Assembly (NCBI GenBank): GCA_017898095.1
Contig: JAGKQJ010000008.1
Coordinates: 1 to 54,970 of the forward strand
Source of the DNA: Bacillaceae bacterium Marseille-Q3522
GTDB taxonomy: Bacteria; Bacillota; Bacilli; Bacillales; Cytobacillaceae
Direction: 5' to 3'
Length of the DNA stretch: 54,970 bases
In this document: in pieces, positions 43,185 to 54,348 of the stretch
Position numbering within the stretch: the stretch's first letter is position 1
Layout: each line of letters opens with the position of its first letter
Notes under the pieces: generated by a model
The model's input: only the letters and a program-made list of their open reading frames with translations
Databases searched by the model: none
What the model was told of the DNA's origin: nothing
Translations under genes and position numbers: made by a program

Positions 43185-44132
43185 TTAAGTCTTCCCCTCA
43201 TGAATACCGCTCGCAAATCTCACAGTGCGCTGATCCGTATCGAGATAAACATGGACACCTAATGGAATGGAAAAATGCGGCTGGCAGTGGCCGATTTTAA
43301 ATCCTTTCAGGGCCGGTTTTCCAGAAAGTGTTATATAATGGCTGATCACTTCTTCAAGCGTTAACGATGGGTTTTTTTTTGGTTTACAATGTTGAAAATC
43401 ACCGATAAGAATCCCTGCGGAGTCAGACAATTTTCCCGCCATTAAAAGCTGATTTAGCATGCGGTCAACATTACGTGGCTCTTCATTTACATCCTCTATA
43501 AAAAGAATTTTCCCTTTCGTGTCCATCTCGAATTCAGTCCCGAGCGTGCTAATCAACAAGGACAAATTACCACCCGTTATTTCTCCGCAAGCCTTGCCAT
43601 TGACAATGGCTTCAAGCGAAGATATCTCTTCATTGTATTCAAGCTGCTGCGGTTGCAATAATTGCCTGAACATTTGCTTTGTCAGTGGATGGACATCATC
43701 CTTTCCTAAATCTGAGGCAGGCATCGAACCATGAAAAGTAACAAGACCGGTTTTCTGACGAATTGCCGTATGTAAAAAAGTAATATCACTATATCCCCAA
43801 AAAATTTTTGGATGTGTCTTTATTAAGTTGTAATCAAGAAATGATGCGAGTCTGGCGGTACCGTAACCGCCGCAGGCACAAAAAATCGCTTTTACCTCAT
43901 TATCTAAAAACATCTCAAGCAGGTCTTCCGCCCGTTCTTTATCTGTTCCTGCCAAATATCCATTGGAATTTCCTACATGCTTGCCAATTTTCACTTTTAA
44001 ATCAAACTCTTCTGATAAAAAAGTAATTCCTTTTTGCAGTGCCTCTAAATTGGGCGGACTTGCCGGTGCGATGATGCCGACAGTATCGCCTTTTTCCAAT
44101 TTTCCTGCTTTGATTGTCACTTCGATATTCAC
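43185..44132 (-). CDS. ykfA: YkfA, S66-family LD-carboxypeptidase-like enzyme
   Basis: A 315-residue serine carboxypeptidase of the LdcA/MccF type. Nucleophile Ser115 in WGYSDITFLH, Glu in LFIEDVNEEP and His in KIGHCQPHFS make the Ser-Glu-His set. It is expected to trim murein tetra- or tripeptides in the cytoplasm. It follows dppE as in B. subtilis dppABCDE-ykfABCD. The 260-base gap to dppE holds a terminator and a decayed modular element, so it may be uncoupled from the dpp promoter. Confidence 0.85.
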   Translation of the reverse strand: MNIEVTIKAGKLEKGDTVGIIAPASPPNLEALQKGITFLSEEFDLKVKIGKHVGNSNGYLAGTDKERAEDLLEMFLDNEVKAIFCACGGYGTARLASFLDYNLIKTHPKIFWGYSDITFLHTAIRQKTGLVTFHGSMPASDLGKDDVHPLTKQMFRQLLQPQQLEYNEEISSLEAIVNGKACGEITGGNLSLLISTLGTEFEMDTKGKILFIEDVNEEPRNVDRMLNQLLMAGKLSDSAGILIGDFQHCKPKKNPSLTLEEVISHYITLSGKPALKGFKIGHCQPHFSIPLGVHVYLDTDQRTVRFASGIHEGKT

Positions 44133-44183
44133 CCCATGTCTTTTCCATCATCATATGCGGCAATTTCATAATGTTCCTTCATT

Positions 44184-44352
44184 AAGGACGTACTAGTGCC
44201 AACTTTGGAACAGTATGCAGCACTTTTTTCAGGCTAACAACCATTATATTCAAATTCTGGCAAAGTCATAATGACGAGGTTATAAGAAGATGGATATAAT
44301 TGTAAAATCGCCATGCCAGTGTACATCCTCCGCTGATGGAACGTTTCATTTA
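44184..44352 (-). repeat. Decayed copy of the modular hairpin element
   Basis: GGACGTACTAGTGCCAAC, AGCACTTTTTTCAGGC and CGCTGATGGAACGTTTCATT match the left half of the family with many substitutions. The right-end hairpin is lost. Confidence 0.5.
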
Positions 44353-44353
44353 C

Positions 44354-44384
44354 AAAGAAAGGGATGCTGATTAAACATCCCTTC
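44354..44384 (-). terminator. dppE terminator
   Basis: On the minus strand GGGATG pairs with CATCCC around nine bases, then TTTCTTTG. It lies 10 bases after the dppE stop. Confidence 0.7.
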
Positions 44385-44393
44385 CATTGCGAC

Positions 44394-46019
44394 TTAGTTT
44401 TTGTCAGCCCATTTTAATTCCATATATCCAACCGGATGGCGTACAATTCCTGTAACAGTTTCATTTTGCAAGTAAACTTGATTATAGAAATGAACCGGGA
44501 AAATCGGCATCTCTGTAAATAAGAGTTTTTCTGCTTCATACATTAATTCATAACGTGCTGACTCGTCCGATTCATTCTTTGCATCCTGAATCAGCTTGTC
44601 ATATTGCGGATTGCTCCAGCCTGTACGGTTCATTGAATGCCCGGTTTGGAAATTTTCCAGGAAGTTAATCGGATCGGCGTAATCCGCCAGGAATGAGCTC
44701 CGTGATAATTGAAATTTTAAATTTGTTTGTTCTTCGGAAAAAACGTTCCACTCCATATTGGCGAGTTTTACTTCTACTCCGAGGTCCTCTTTAAACATTT
44801 GCTGCAGCGTTTCGGCAATTTTTTGATGTGTTTCGCTTGTACTGTAGGTTAATGTAATTTCCGGAAGCTCCTCATACCCTTCCTCTTCCATTCCGAGAGC
44901 AAGCAGCCGTTTTGCTTCTTCCACATCCGTTTTTACTAAATCACCATTTTTTTCACGGAAATCATTGCCTTCCGGATCTTTGAAGCCGTAAGAAACAAAG
45001 CCGTATGCAGGCTTCTCCTGATTTTTCGTAACATAATCCACGATCTCTTGCTGGTTCACTGCCATTGCGAACGCCTTGCGAATATTTACATTTTGAAACG
45101 GCTCTAATGTTACATTAAAGCGATAAAAATAGTCTCCAGCCTGGTCTTCAATATGGACATTATCATCATCCATTAACTGTTCACTCATTTCTGCCGGTAC
45201 TGCCGAGGTATCCAGTTCTTCATTTTGGAACATTTGATATTCCGTATTCGAATCATCGACCATTGCCCAATGAACGCTATCCAACTTTACATTATCCGCA
45301 TCCCAATAATGTTCATTTTTTTCCATCACAAAATGGCTGTCGTGCTCCCATTCTGTTAGCTTAAAAGGACCGTTTGCGACAAATGATTCTGCTTCTGCAA
45401 ACCATTGCGGATTTTCCGTTGCAACTTTTTCATTGATCGGCGCAAAGGATGGATTTGTAATCACGCTTAAAAAGTAGGCTTGCGGGCTGATTAATGTCAC
45501 TTCAAAAGTTTTATCGTCAACTGCCCTGATTTTTACATCATCAGCCGAGCCTTCGCCATTATTAAACGCTTCGGCACCTTCAATAAAATAGCCAAGAAAA
45601 GCAGCCGGTGAAGCTGTTTCCGGATCAAGCATCCGTTTCCAGGCGAAAACAAAGTCACCTGCAGTTACGTCATCCCCGTTTGACCATTTTGCTTCTTCGC
45701 GGAGATAAAAGGTATACGTTTTTCCGTTATCCGATACTTCCCAATCTTCTGCAATTGCTGGCTCCGGCTCATGGTTCTTTCCAAGACGGGTTAAGCCTTC
45801 CATTAAATTATTTAATGCGTTCCATGAAACAGAATCAAAACCAATCGGTGGATCGAACGAACTTGGCTCTTGTCCGTTGTTTAAGTATAGTACTTTTTCC
45901 TTGTCTGCTGAAGAATTTTCACCGCTGTCGCTGCCGGCATCTTCATTTGCGGTACATGCTGCCAGCAGCAAAAGCAGTATACCTGCCAATAAAAACGATA
46001 ATAGCCTGCTTAGTTTCAT
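44394..46019 (-). CDS. dppE: DppE, peptide-binding lipoprotein
   Basis: A 541-residue family-5 extracellular solute-binding protein. The signal peptide is hydrophobic (LLAGILLLLLAAC) with the lipobox Cys22. Typical motifs are LYLNNGQEPSSFDPP, EDWEVSDNGKTYTFYLRE, WSNGDDVTAGDFVFAWKRML and FLADYADPINFLENF. It captures peptides for DppBCD. GGGGGAAC precedes the ATG. A 235-base gap from dppD may carry its own promoter. Confidence 0.9.
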   Translation of the reverse strand: MKLSRLLSFLLAGILLLLLAACTANEDAGSDSGENSSADKEKVLYLNNGQEPSSFDPPIGFDSVSWNALNNLMEGLTRLGKNHEPEPAIAEDWEVSDNGKTYTFYLREEAKWSNGDDVTAGDFVFAWKRMLDPETASPAAFLGYFIEGAEAFNNGEGSADDVKIRAVDDKTFEVTLISPQAYFLSVITNPSFAPINEKVATENPQWFAEAESFVANGPFKLTEWEHDSHFVMEKNEHYWDADNVKLDSVHWAMVDDSNTEYQMFQNEELDTSAVPAEMSEQLMDDDNVHIEDQAGDYFYRFNVTLEPFQNVNIRKAFAMAVNQQEIVDYVTKNQEKPAYGFVSYGFKDPEGNDFREKNGDLVKTDVEEAKRLLALGMEEEGYEELPEITLTYSTSETHQKIAETLQQMFKEDLGVEVKLANMEWNVFSEEQTNLKFQLSRSSFLADYADPINFLENFQTGHSMNRTGWSNPQYDKLIQDAKNESDESARYELMYEAEKLLFTEMPIFPVHFYNQVYLQNETVTGIVRHPVGYMELKWADKN

Positions 46020-46039
46020 TTTAGTTCCCCCTTCAAAAA

Positions 46040-46069
46040 TATATGGATGATCAGGCGGTTGCCTGTCAA
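46040..46069 (-). promoter_or_regulatory. Possible promoter of dppE
   Basis: On the minus strand TTGACA (46064-46069), 18 bases, CATATA (46040-46045), about 20 bases before the dppE ATG. The -10 is weak. Confidence 0.4.
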
Positions 46070-46254
46070 CACCAGCTTTTCGTGAAAAATAATGATACTA
46101 TTTTCATGACATTGAGGTGGAATGATTATGTAGGTTCTTCTATAGTCATCACAAACTTTTTATGTTTCTCGTGACCCGGAGTCTCTGATTTCCTCTTTTC
46201 CATTCATGAAAAGAAAAGTCCATGCAGGTAAGATTACCTGTATTTTGAACTGGA

Positions 46255-47241
46255 TTAAGCGTTCTTTTTTGCCCGTTCATCCTGCAGCCAACAGTGGACA
46301 AAATGCTCTTTAGTAATCCTTGTTTCTCCTGGATAAAGATGCTCACATACTTCCATTGTCAAATCGCATCTCGCTGAAAACGGACATCCTTCTGGAGGTG
46401 AAAACAAATCCGGAGGCGTCCCGTGTATCGGTTTTAGCCCTGTTCCTTCCATATCCAAGCGCGGTACAGAGTTTAATAAACCTTTTGTATAAATATGCTG
46501 GGCATTGTAAAAAAGCTCGCGGCGTGATCCGGTTTCGACAATTTTCCCTGCATACATAACGGCGATTCGATCAGCGACCTGGGCAACTACTCCTAAGTCA
46601 TGCGTAATTAAGATAATCGATACACCTGTCTTTTTCTGAATCTCTTTAAACAAATCCAATATTTGCGCCTGTATCGTTACATCAAGTGCAGTTGTTGGTT
46701 CATCGGCAATCAGTATCTCCGGCTGGCAAACGAGTGCCATTGCGATGACAATTCTTTGCCGCATTCCTCCGCTGAATTCATGGGGAAATTGTTTTAAGCG
46801 CATTTCCGGACTGGGAATTCCGACAAGATCGAGCATATTTAAGGCGATGCTTCTCGCCTGATCATTTGATATTTTCATATGTTGTCTAATACCTTCGATT
46901 AATTGTGTGCCAATGGTTAACGTCGGGTTTAATGCTGTCATCGGATCTTGAAAGATCATGGAAATTTCCGAGCCGCGGATTTTTCGCATCTGTTTTTCTG
47001 TTAACTTTGTTAAATCATTTCCTTTAAATAGTATCGAACCACGGTTAATTTTTCCGGATGGAGTTGGAATTAGCCGCATAATGCTTTGTGAAGTAACACT
47101 TTTCCCACAACCTGACTCTCCTACAATTGCTAATGTTTCTCCTTTACATAAGTGAAAATTGACTCCGCGAACCGCTTGGATCTTACCACCATACGTTGAA
47201 AAAGAAACGTGCAAATCCTTTACTTCCAGTACTTTTTCCAT
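46255..47241 (-). CDS. dppD: DppD, peptide ABC transporter ATPase
   Basis: A 328-residue ATPase. Walker A GESGCGKSV (Ser-Val instead of Ser-Thr, common in DppD/OppD), signature FSGGMRQRIV, Walker B LIADEPTTALD, H-loop LITHDLGV, and the peptide-transporter C-terminal segment CPFSARCDLTMEVC. With YkfD it would form the ATPase pair. It starts five bases after the dppC stop. Confidence 0.9.
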   Translation of the reverse strand: MEKVLEVKDLHVSFSTYGGKIQAVRGVNFHLCKGETLAIVGESGCGKSVTSQSIMRLIPTPSGKINRGSILFKGNDLTKLTEKQMRKIRGSEISMIFQDPMTALNPTLTIGTQLIEGIRQHMKISNDQARSIALNMLDLVGIPSPEMRLKQFPHEFSGGMRQRIVIAMALVCQPEILIADEPTTALDVTIQAQILDLFKEIQKKTGVSIILITHDLGVVAQVADRIAVMYAGKIVETGSRRELFYNAQHIYTKGLLNSVPRLDMEGTGLKPIHGTPPDLFSPPEGCPFSARCDLTMEVCEHLYPGETRITKEHFVHCWLQDERAKKNA

Positions 47242-47245
47242 TCCA

Positions 47246-48196
47246 TTACCTCCTTAATCGCGGATCAAGGGCATCTTGAAGCCCGTCACCCAATACATTG
47301 AAGGAAAACATTGTCAAAGAAATAAATAACGCAGGAAAGAAAAGGCGCCACCAATGCCCTGATAAAATTGTTGTTAATCCGTTGTTCACCATCAAACCCC
47401 AGCTGGCATCAGGAGGCTGTATCCCCAATCCGAGAAAGCTTAAAAAGGTCTCTGCAAAAATTGCCGATGGAACGGTTAATGTCATCTGCACAATAATCGG
47501 TCCCATCGTATTTGGCAATAAATTTTTGCGGATTATCCTTGTAGTACTTGTACCAAAAGATTTTGACGCAAGCACAAATTCATAATTTTTTAATTGCAGC
47601 ACCTGGCCTCTGACAATTCTCGCCATACCGATCCATCCGGTTGCCGACAGGGCAGCGATAATTGTAAACAGGCTCGGGCCCATAACAACCAGTAATAAAA
47701 TTACGACTAATAAATAAGGAAGCCCGTAAAGAACTTCAATTATCCGCATCATAATATTGTCTGTTCTCCCGCCCTTATATCCGGCAATTCCTCCGTATGT
47801 AACGCCGACGGCAAAATCAATCAAAGCGGCGACAAAGCCAACAAATAACGAGATACGCGCTCCAACCCATGTTCTTGTAAAAACATCACGGCCAAGATCG
47901 TCTGTCCCAAACCAATGGTCTATAGAAGGCGGCTGATTTTGATTTGTAATATCGTTATCCATGCTATGAGGAGCGATAATTGGTCCGGCAATTGCCATTA
48001 AGATTAAGAGAATTAAAAAACACAGCCCTGCCATTGCTAATTTGTTTTTGACAAGCCGGCGCCATGCATCCTGCCAATAAGACTGGCTTGGCTTGGCTAC
48101 TTTTTCAGCCTCATATAGGTTCTTTTGCTTTTTTACAAACCATTCATCCGGGATATCCGTTGTACGGAATGTCATCTTTTCTTCCGGTACTGCCAT
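47246..48196 (-). CDS. dppC: DppC, peptide ABC transporter permease
   Basis: A 316-residue permease. A soluble N-terminus (about 1-50) precedes six membrane segments. It has the DppC-type periplasmic motif HWFGTDDLGRDVFTR and the EAA loop VLASKSFGTSTTRIIRKNLLPNT. It is one base from dppB, so the pair is translated together. Confidence 0.92.
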   Translation of the reverse strand: MAVPEEKMTFRTTDIPDEWFVKKQKNLYEAEKVAKPSQSYWQDAWRRLVKNKLAMAGLCFLILLILMAIAGPIIAPHSMDNDITNQNQPPSIDHWFGTDDLGRDVFTRTWVGARISLFVGFVAALIDFAVGVTYGGIAGYKGGRTDNIMMRIIEVLYGLPYLLVVILLLVVMGPSLFTIIAALSATGWIGMARIVRGQVLQLKNYEFVLASKSFGTSTTRIIRKNLLPNTMGPIIVQMTLTVPSAIFAETFLSFLGLGIQPPDASWGLMVNNGLTTILSGHWWRLFFPALFISLTMFSFNVLGDGLQDALDPRLRR

Positions 48197-48197
48197 T

Positions 48198-49130
48198 TTA
48201 GCGCACCTCCTTTTTATACAGCTTGATACGGGGATCTAAAATCCCATAAGCGAGATCGACGAGAAAAAGCATGACAATCAGGATGGAACTGTAAAAAACA
48301 GTTGTCCCCATAATCACCGGATAATCCCTGGTGTTGATACTTTCTACAAAATAACGGCCCATCCCCGGAATCGCAAAAATTTTTTCAATTACAAACGTGC
48401 CGGTTAAAATACTTGCAGCCATAGAACCCAAAATGGTAACTACGGGTAAAAGCGCATTACGCAGCGCATGTTTGATAACAATTTTCAAAGGAGATAAACC
48501 TTTTGCTTTTGCTGTTTGTATATAGTCCTGAGTCAGTACTTCCAACATACTCGCCCGTGTGAGCCGGGCAATAATTGCCATCGGTCCGGTTGCCAGTGCT
48601 AAAACCGGTAAAATCATATGCTTCCAGCTTTTCCAGGTTGCAACCGGAAACCAGTCCAAATTTACCGCAAGCTGCTGGATTAACAGTGTTGCCAGAATAA
48701 AATTAGGAATCGATATCCCTAACACAGCAATGGTCATCGCAAGATAGTCTATTAATTTATTATGGCGCAGGGCTGCAACAACTCCGAGAAATATCCCGGA
48801 TATTACGGCAACAATTAATGTATAGATTCCCAGTTCAAATGAAATCGGAAAGCCGTTCCCCAGCATTTCATTTACCGTTTGCGAAGATTTCTTTATGGAA
48901 GGACCGAAATCAAAGGTTGCTACTGATTTTAAATAGAATAAATATTGGAAAAACAGAGGTTTATCCAAGTTATAATGAGCTTCTAAGTTGCGCTGAACTG
49001 TTTCGTTTGTTGCACGTTCCTCGTTGAAAGGCGAACCGGGGATCGCATGCATAAGAAAAAACGTTAACGTAATAATAAGCCACAGTGTAACCAGCATGGA
49101 AAGTAATCGTTTCCATATGTATTTTTTCAT
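48198..49130 (-). CDS. dppB: DppB, peptide ABC transporter permease
   Basis: A 310-residue permease with six membrane segments: the first at about 10-30 (LVTLWLIITLTFFLMH), then the family motif AIPGSPF. The EAA loop is TAKAKGLSPLKIVIKHALRN, followed by FVIEKIFAIPGMGRYF. Its ATG overlaps the end of the dppA remnant (CAATGA), so coupling that once ran from dppA is retained in part. Confidence 0.92.
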   Translation of the reverse strand: MKKYIWKRLLSMLVTLWLIITLTFFLMHAIPGSPFNEERATNETVQRNLEAHYNLDKPLFFQYLFYLKSVATFDFGPSIKKSSQTVNEMLGNGFPISFELGIYTLIVAVISGIFLGVVAALRHNKLIDYLAMTIAVLGISIPNFILATLLIQQLAVNLDWFPVATWKSWKHMILPVLALATGPMAIIARLTRASMLEVLTQDYIQTAKAKGLSPLKIVIKHALRNALLPVVTILGSMAASILTGTFVIEKIFAIPGMGRYFVESINTRDYPVIMGTTVFYSSILIVMLFLVDLAYGILDPRIKLYKKEVR

Positions 49131-49304
49131 TGCCTTCCCACTCTTTCTAAGAAAATGTTGTATGTATAGCTAATTCTGTCATTACAAGCATGACCAGTCA
49201 TGATTATTTTGCTTCGTTCATAATTATGTTTACTGGAATCAACATGTGTATGTTCCACTAAACCAGAAATTCCTTCCATATCACCAGAAAGATAGAGCTT
49301 CATT
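49127..49304 (-). pseudogene. dppA: dppA remnant (D-aminopeptidase)
   Basis: ATG 49304 follows GGGAGGGAG. It reads MKLYLSGDMEGISG, the zinc-binding start of DppA (Asp8, Glu10). An extra T in a T run then shifts the frame. The other frame continues VEHTHVDSSKHNYERSKIIM, again DppA-like, and ends at TGA 49127 inside the dppB start. DppA is about 274 residues, so about 200 are deleted as well as the frameshift. DppA frees D-Ala from D-peptides in B. subtilis. Confidence 0.85.
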
Positions 49305-49557
49305 TTCTCCCTCCCAACGATAATTTACAATTTTCTTAAAATTATAAATTATAAGACTCGTAATTTCAAGACATTTTTTGAAAAATAAAACATACTTCAA
49401 CATAAAAACTGCAAGACTTTCTATATTTTTGTAAGATTATTTTACAAAATAGCCAGAGCCTTTTACGTACTAAAAATAAAAAACGTACATCAGTTTTTTA
49501 AAAAAATGTGACGGGCAGAAACAGCAAGTCGCCTCACCATTTCTGTCCCGAAAAAAT

Positions 49558-49794
49558 CTATTTCTTTTCAACAAAATTTTTACTGCCACTATATAACCCT
49601 GTTGCAGATAGGCCAAGCATAAGACCTATTAAAACAGAATTTTTCAGCGGCCCTTCAATATAAACAATGCCAATCACTAAACCTAACAATACAGAAACGA
49701 TTGGTGCCCATTTCACTGGTAGTCCATATTTTTTGCTCAATTCAACTAAACCAGTGATGAGTGGAATAATTGCAACATGGTGAATATCTAACAT
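49558..49794 (-). CDS. Holin-like membrane protein (phage holin family)
   Basis: A 78-residue protein with two or three hydrophobic segments: HHVAIIPLITGLVEL, WAPIVSVLLGLVIGIVYI and SVLIGLMLGLSATGLYS. The ending SATGLYSGSKNFVEKK is typical of the phage A118/A500-type holin family. I start it at MLDIHHV (49794), after GGGGGGAG. No phage lysin or structural gene is nearby, so it is a solitary holin-like gene or phage relic. The 250 bases between it and dppA carry nothing I recognise. Confidence 0.65.
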   Translation of the reverse strand: MLDIHHVAIIPLITGLVELSKKYGLPVKWAPIVSVLLGLVIGIVYIEGPLKNSVLIGLMLGLSATGLYSGSKNFVEKK

Positions 49795-49894
49795 GCTGTC
49801 TCCCCCCTTCTTCATAACATATGAAAGCTTTTAGTCAAGGGAACGGCATTTACTCAATGTTCATGTCACTTTTATTGACATATTTATCTTTAAA

Positions 49895-50077
49895 TGTTTT
49901 AAGGTTTAACCCGCGCCGCGAAGCGTAGGTGGGTTTTACCAATCAGGCGTGGTAGAGTCCCCATCTGATTTTCCGAAGTTACAGCTTGCTAAAACGAGTT
50001 CACTCGCAAAATAATTTCACTTTACGGTTCGTGAAAGAAATTAGTAGGGGTGTGATTGCCCCTTAATCTGCGATAAA
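49895..50077 (+). repeat. R3 repeat fused to a modular-element right end
   Basis: 49900-50010 carries GCGAAGCGTAGGTGGGTTTTA, AATCAGGCGTGGTAGAGTC and AAAACGAGTTCACTCGCAAA, a copy of the R3 family in the orientation opposite to 34735. It runs into GGGGTGTGATTGCCCC and TTAATCTGCGATAAA (50046-50077), the right end of the modular element. This suggests the two families are related or were joined by deletion. Confidence 0.6.
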
Positions 50078-50080
50078 AAA

Positions 50081-50111
50081 AGAATCAGTGAAAATGACCG
50101 ATTCTTTTTTT
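50081..50111. terminator. Terminator near aspA
   Basis: AGAATC pairs with GATTCT, flanked by A and T runs, so it could act on either strand. It lies 140 bases after the aspA stop. Confidence 0.65.
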
Positions 50112-50253
50112 GTTTCTTGCTATTCATTTTATGCACGTTAAGAGCCAAATAGTATCCAGCTTTCACATCCCTTATAATTATAGAATTTACTTACCAACTA
50201 AAACAATATTTTGGGAGGGAATCCCTATGCTCAAATTTTCCAAACGAAACACA

Positions 50254-51678
50254 TTACTCGCGCTTTAAAAGAGCTTCTCCGGCAATTCCCGGATCCGTCA
50301 TTTCATACGGATCCAAAATTAGATTAAGTTCTTCCTCTGTGAGAACATCGTATTTTAAGCAAAGCTCACGGACAGATTTTCCTGTTAAAATTGCTTCTCT
50401 GGCAATTCTAGCAACCGCCTCATAGCCAAGATGTGGGTTAACAGCAGTAATAATGCCGACACTATTTTCGACATCTTTCGCCAACTTTTCTTTATTTGCC
50501 TCGATTCCTTTTAAGCAGTATTCTGTAAAGACGTGAAATGCATTATTCATTATACTAATGGACTGAATTAAATTAAAAACCAACACCGGCTCCATTACAT
50601 TTAATTCCAGCTGACCAGCTTCTGATGCCAGACAGATCGTATGGTCATTGCCAATAACTTGGAATGCTACTTGATTAATCACTTCAGCCATCACCGGATT
50701 TACTTTCCCCGGCATTATTGATGACCCCGGCTGGCGGGATGGCAGGCTGATTTCATTAAAGCCGACGCGCGGCCCGGAAGCCATTAATCGTAAATCATTT
50801 GCTATTTTTGACATATTCATCATACAAACTTTTAAAGAAGCGGAAACTTCTGTATAGGCATCTGTATTTTGCGTTGCATCAACGAGATGTTCCGCGTTTT
50901 GAAGCGGAAATCCGCTGATTGCGGATAATTTTCCGACAACTATTTTAATATAATTCAAATCGGCATTTAAACCTGTGCCGACGGCTGTTGCCCCCATATT
51001 GACAGAAAAAAGATGCTGACGGGAGGCTGTAATTCTCTTAATATCCCTTTCCAGCACTCTTTTGTATGCTTCAAATTCCTGTCCGAGACGAATAGGTACA
51101 GCATCCTGTAAATGTGTCCTGCCCATTTTTATTACTTCATCAAATTCGGCTGCCTTTTTGCCAAATACATCTTTCATTGCTTCCATTGTCGATAATAATT
51201 TTTCCAGTAAAGAAAGTGTTGCTAAATGAATCGCTGTTGGGAACGTGTCATTTGTCGACTGCGCCATATTGACATGGGAATTAGGACTTAAATGAAAATA
51301 ATCGCCTTTTTCCTTGCCCATTAATTCCAATGCGCGATTTGCGATTACTTCGTTCGTATTCATGTTTATGGACGTTCCTGCTCCGCCTTGAATCGGATCG
51401 ACAATAAACTGGTCATGCCATTTTCCCTGGATAATTTCATCGGCAGCTTTAATAATTACCTCTCCCAATCCTCTATATAGCCTGCCGGTTTCCATATTTG
51501 CCTGTGCAGCGGCTTTTTTCACCATTGCCATCGCTTTTATTAATTCATCATGCAGCCGGTAGCCTGTTATCGGAAAATTTTCTACTGCTCTTAATGTTTG
51601 AATTCCGTAATAAGCCTCCGCAGCAACTTCCTTTGTTCCTAAAAAATCTTTTTCCACACGAACATTCTTTTTTGTCAT
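50254..51678 (-). CDS. aspA: Aspartate ammonia-lyase (aspartase)
   Basis: A 474-residue member of the fumarase/aspartase superfamily. The signature loop GSSIMPGKVNPVMAEV contains the catalytic serine. Other conserved blocks are GGAGTSINMNTNEVIANRA, MAQSTNDTFPTA and GRTHLQDAVPI. It reversibly turns aspartate into fumarate and ammonia. In B. subtilis the homologue is ansB in the ansAB operon; here it stands alone. A GGGGGC-type site precedes the ATG. Confidence 0.9.
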   Translation of the reverse strand: MTKKNVRVEKDFLGTKEVAAEAYYGIQTLRAVENFPITGYRLHDELIKAMAMVKKAAAQANMETGRLYRGLGEVIIKAADEIIQGKWHDQFIVDPIQGGAGTSINMNTNEVIANRALELMGKEKGDYFHLSPNSHVNMAQSTNDTFPTAIHLATLSLLEKLLSTMEAMKDVFGKKAAEFDEVIKMGRTHLQDAVPIRLGQEFEAYKRVLERDIKRITASRQHLFSVNMGATAVGTGLNADLNYIKIVVGKLSAISGFPLQNAEHLVDATQNTDAYTEVSASLKVCMMNMSKIANDLRLMASGPRVGFNEISLPSRQPGSSIMPGKVNPVMAEVINQVAFQVIGNDHTICLASEAGQLELNVMEPVLVFNLIQSISIMNNAFHVFTEYCLKGIEANKEKLAKDVENSVGIITAVNPHLGYEAVARIAREAILTGKSVRELCLKYDVLTEEELNLILDPYEMTDPGIAGEALLKRE

Positions 51679-52012
51679 TCAAAGTGCCCCCTGTTTTTTC
51701 TAGTCCACATGATTCCATATCATCGGGCCTTTCTTCCTTTTATTATTATATACATATTATTAAAACTGCAATAAAAGAAACTTTCAACACGAAAATTCTT
51801 TTTTCTATTTCTTCTTAATCTGATTGTGATCCGGTCTGTCTACATTTTTTTTGAGTATGAAGTAAGAATTTGTCCGATTTGCAATTATTTTTTGTAATGA
51901 TATCGATTCAGCAAACTAATAACAGAAAAAACAAGGGAAGACTCCAATATCTGATTGGCAAACTTTCCTGCGTTCCGCTTAGAGACGGAGGCACTTTGAT
52001 TGTATAATTTTC
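51679..52012 (-). repeat. Gap with a degenerate R3 repeat
   Basis: No gene is seen. 51925-52005 on the minus strand reads GCCTCCGTCTCTAAGCGG, AACGCAGGAAAGTTTGCC, AATCAGATATTGGAGTC, a worn R3 copy directly after the gdh stop. Confidence 0.5.
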
Positions 52013-53669
<1,657 letters not shown>

Positions 53670-53727
53670 TTCTGACTTCATCCCTTCTTTCTGTTTCTGT
53701 GAGGCAGCTTTTTCTCGGAAGCGTTGA

Positions 53728-53759
53728 TAAGTATGTCCGCTTTGTAAATTGAATTTTTC
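53728..53759 (-). promoter_or_regulatory. Possible sigma-G promoter of glcU-gdh
   Basis: On the minus strand CATACTTA (53728-53735) matches the sigma-G -10 pattern CATnnTA. Eighteen bases upstream lies GAAAAA, a weak -35. The operon is known to be forespore-specific in relatives. Confidence 0.4.
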
Positions 53760-54014
53760 TGCACGTTCTTTTCAGGGTATTCTTTTCTTGAATGATAATT
53801 ATGTACATATTACATATTTCTCCATGACGAAAAAAGCTATTTTTTTCATGAGTTCCTTTTCAATAGTATTGTCCTTTTTTGAATTTATTTTGCATAAAAG
53901 TTTTTTGCTGAAATGTCTGAAAATTTCGTCTGAATTGATTAATGCGGAAAAGCGAATACGGGGATAAATCCATTCTCTAAAATAGGCCTGTTGCAGTGGA
54001 ATCACCTAACAACA

Positions 54015-54045
54015 ACAGGTGGCATAGAATCAGCCACCTGTTTTA
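54015..54045. terminator. Hairpin between glcU and fbpA-like gene
   Basis: ACAGGTGGC pairs with GCCACCTGT around nine bases, with TTTT on the plus side. It lies after the fbpA-like stop (minus). Confidence 0.65.
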
Positions 54046-54104
54046 ATATTTAGAAGTAAATATCATGATCGTGAACGTGTTTCAGAAAAATCTTAAATGT
54101 TAAC

Positions 54105-54311
54105 TTACCGTTTTCTAGTTGTCCAGTGAATCGAGCCAAATTCACTATGAGGATGCACTTCCGCCTGAATTTTTTTGTATTCGTGCTCCAGTTTGGAAAG
54201 AGATAATTCATACAGATGCTTATCATCTTTCTTATAGACATTAAATGTAATCAGTTTATTGATGATTTCCTTCCGTCTGGTTTCGACTGCCTGCCGCAAT
54301 ATGTTACTCAT
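54105..54311 (-). CDS. FbpA-like small basic protein
   Basis: A 68-residue protein: ILRQAVETRRKEIINKLI, NVYKKDDKHLYELSLSKLEH, then EY and a basic tail. The R-R-K-x-x-I-x-K-L and YKKDDKHLYELSLSxLE blocks are those of the Fur-regulated basic protein FbpA family, small helpers of the FsrA RNA in iron sparing. I start it at MSNILR (54311), after GAGGAG. No Fur box was identified; instead a SAM riboswitch and terminator precede it. Confidence 0.75.
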   Translation of the reverse strand: MSNILRQAVETRRKEIINKLITFNVYKKDDKHLYELSLSKLEHEYKKIQAEVHPHSEFGSIHWTTRKR

Positions 54312-54348
54312 GTAAACCACTCCTCTTTTTTTATTGAAAAAATAAAAA

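Larger units (their letters stand above)
53670..54104. other. Intergenic gap upstream of glcU
   Basis: Apart from the possible sigma-G promoter and the hairpin at 54015, I see nothing firm. Short open frames on both strands (e.g. 53749-53967 and 53799-54005) lack ribosome-binding sites. Confidence 0.4.

Noticed and set aside
49558-49794. Prophage region around the holin-like gene
   Set aside because: No other phage gene, attachment site or integrase is visible on either side.
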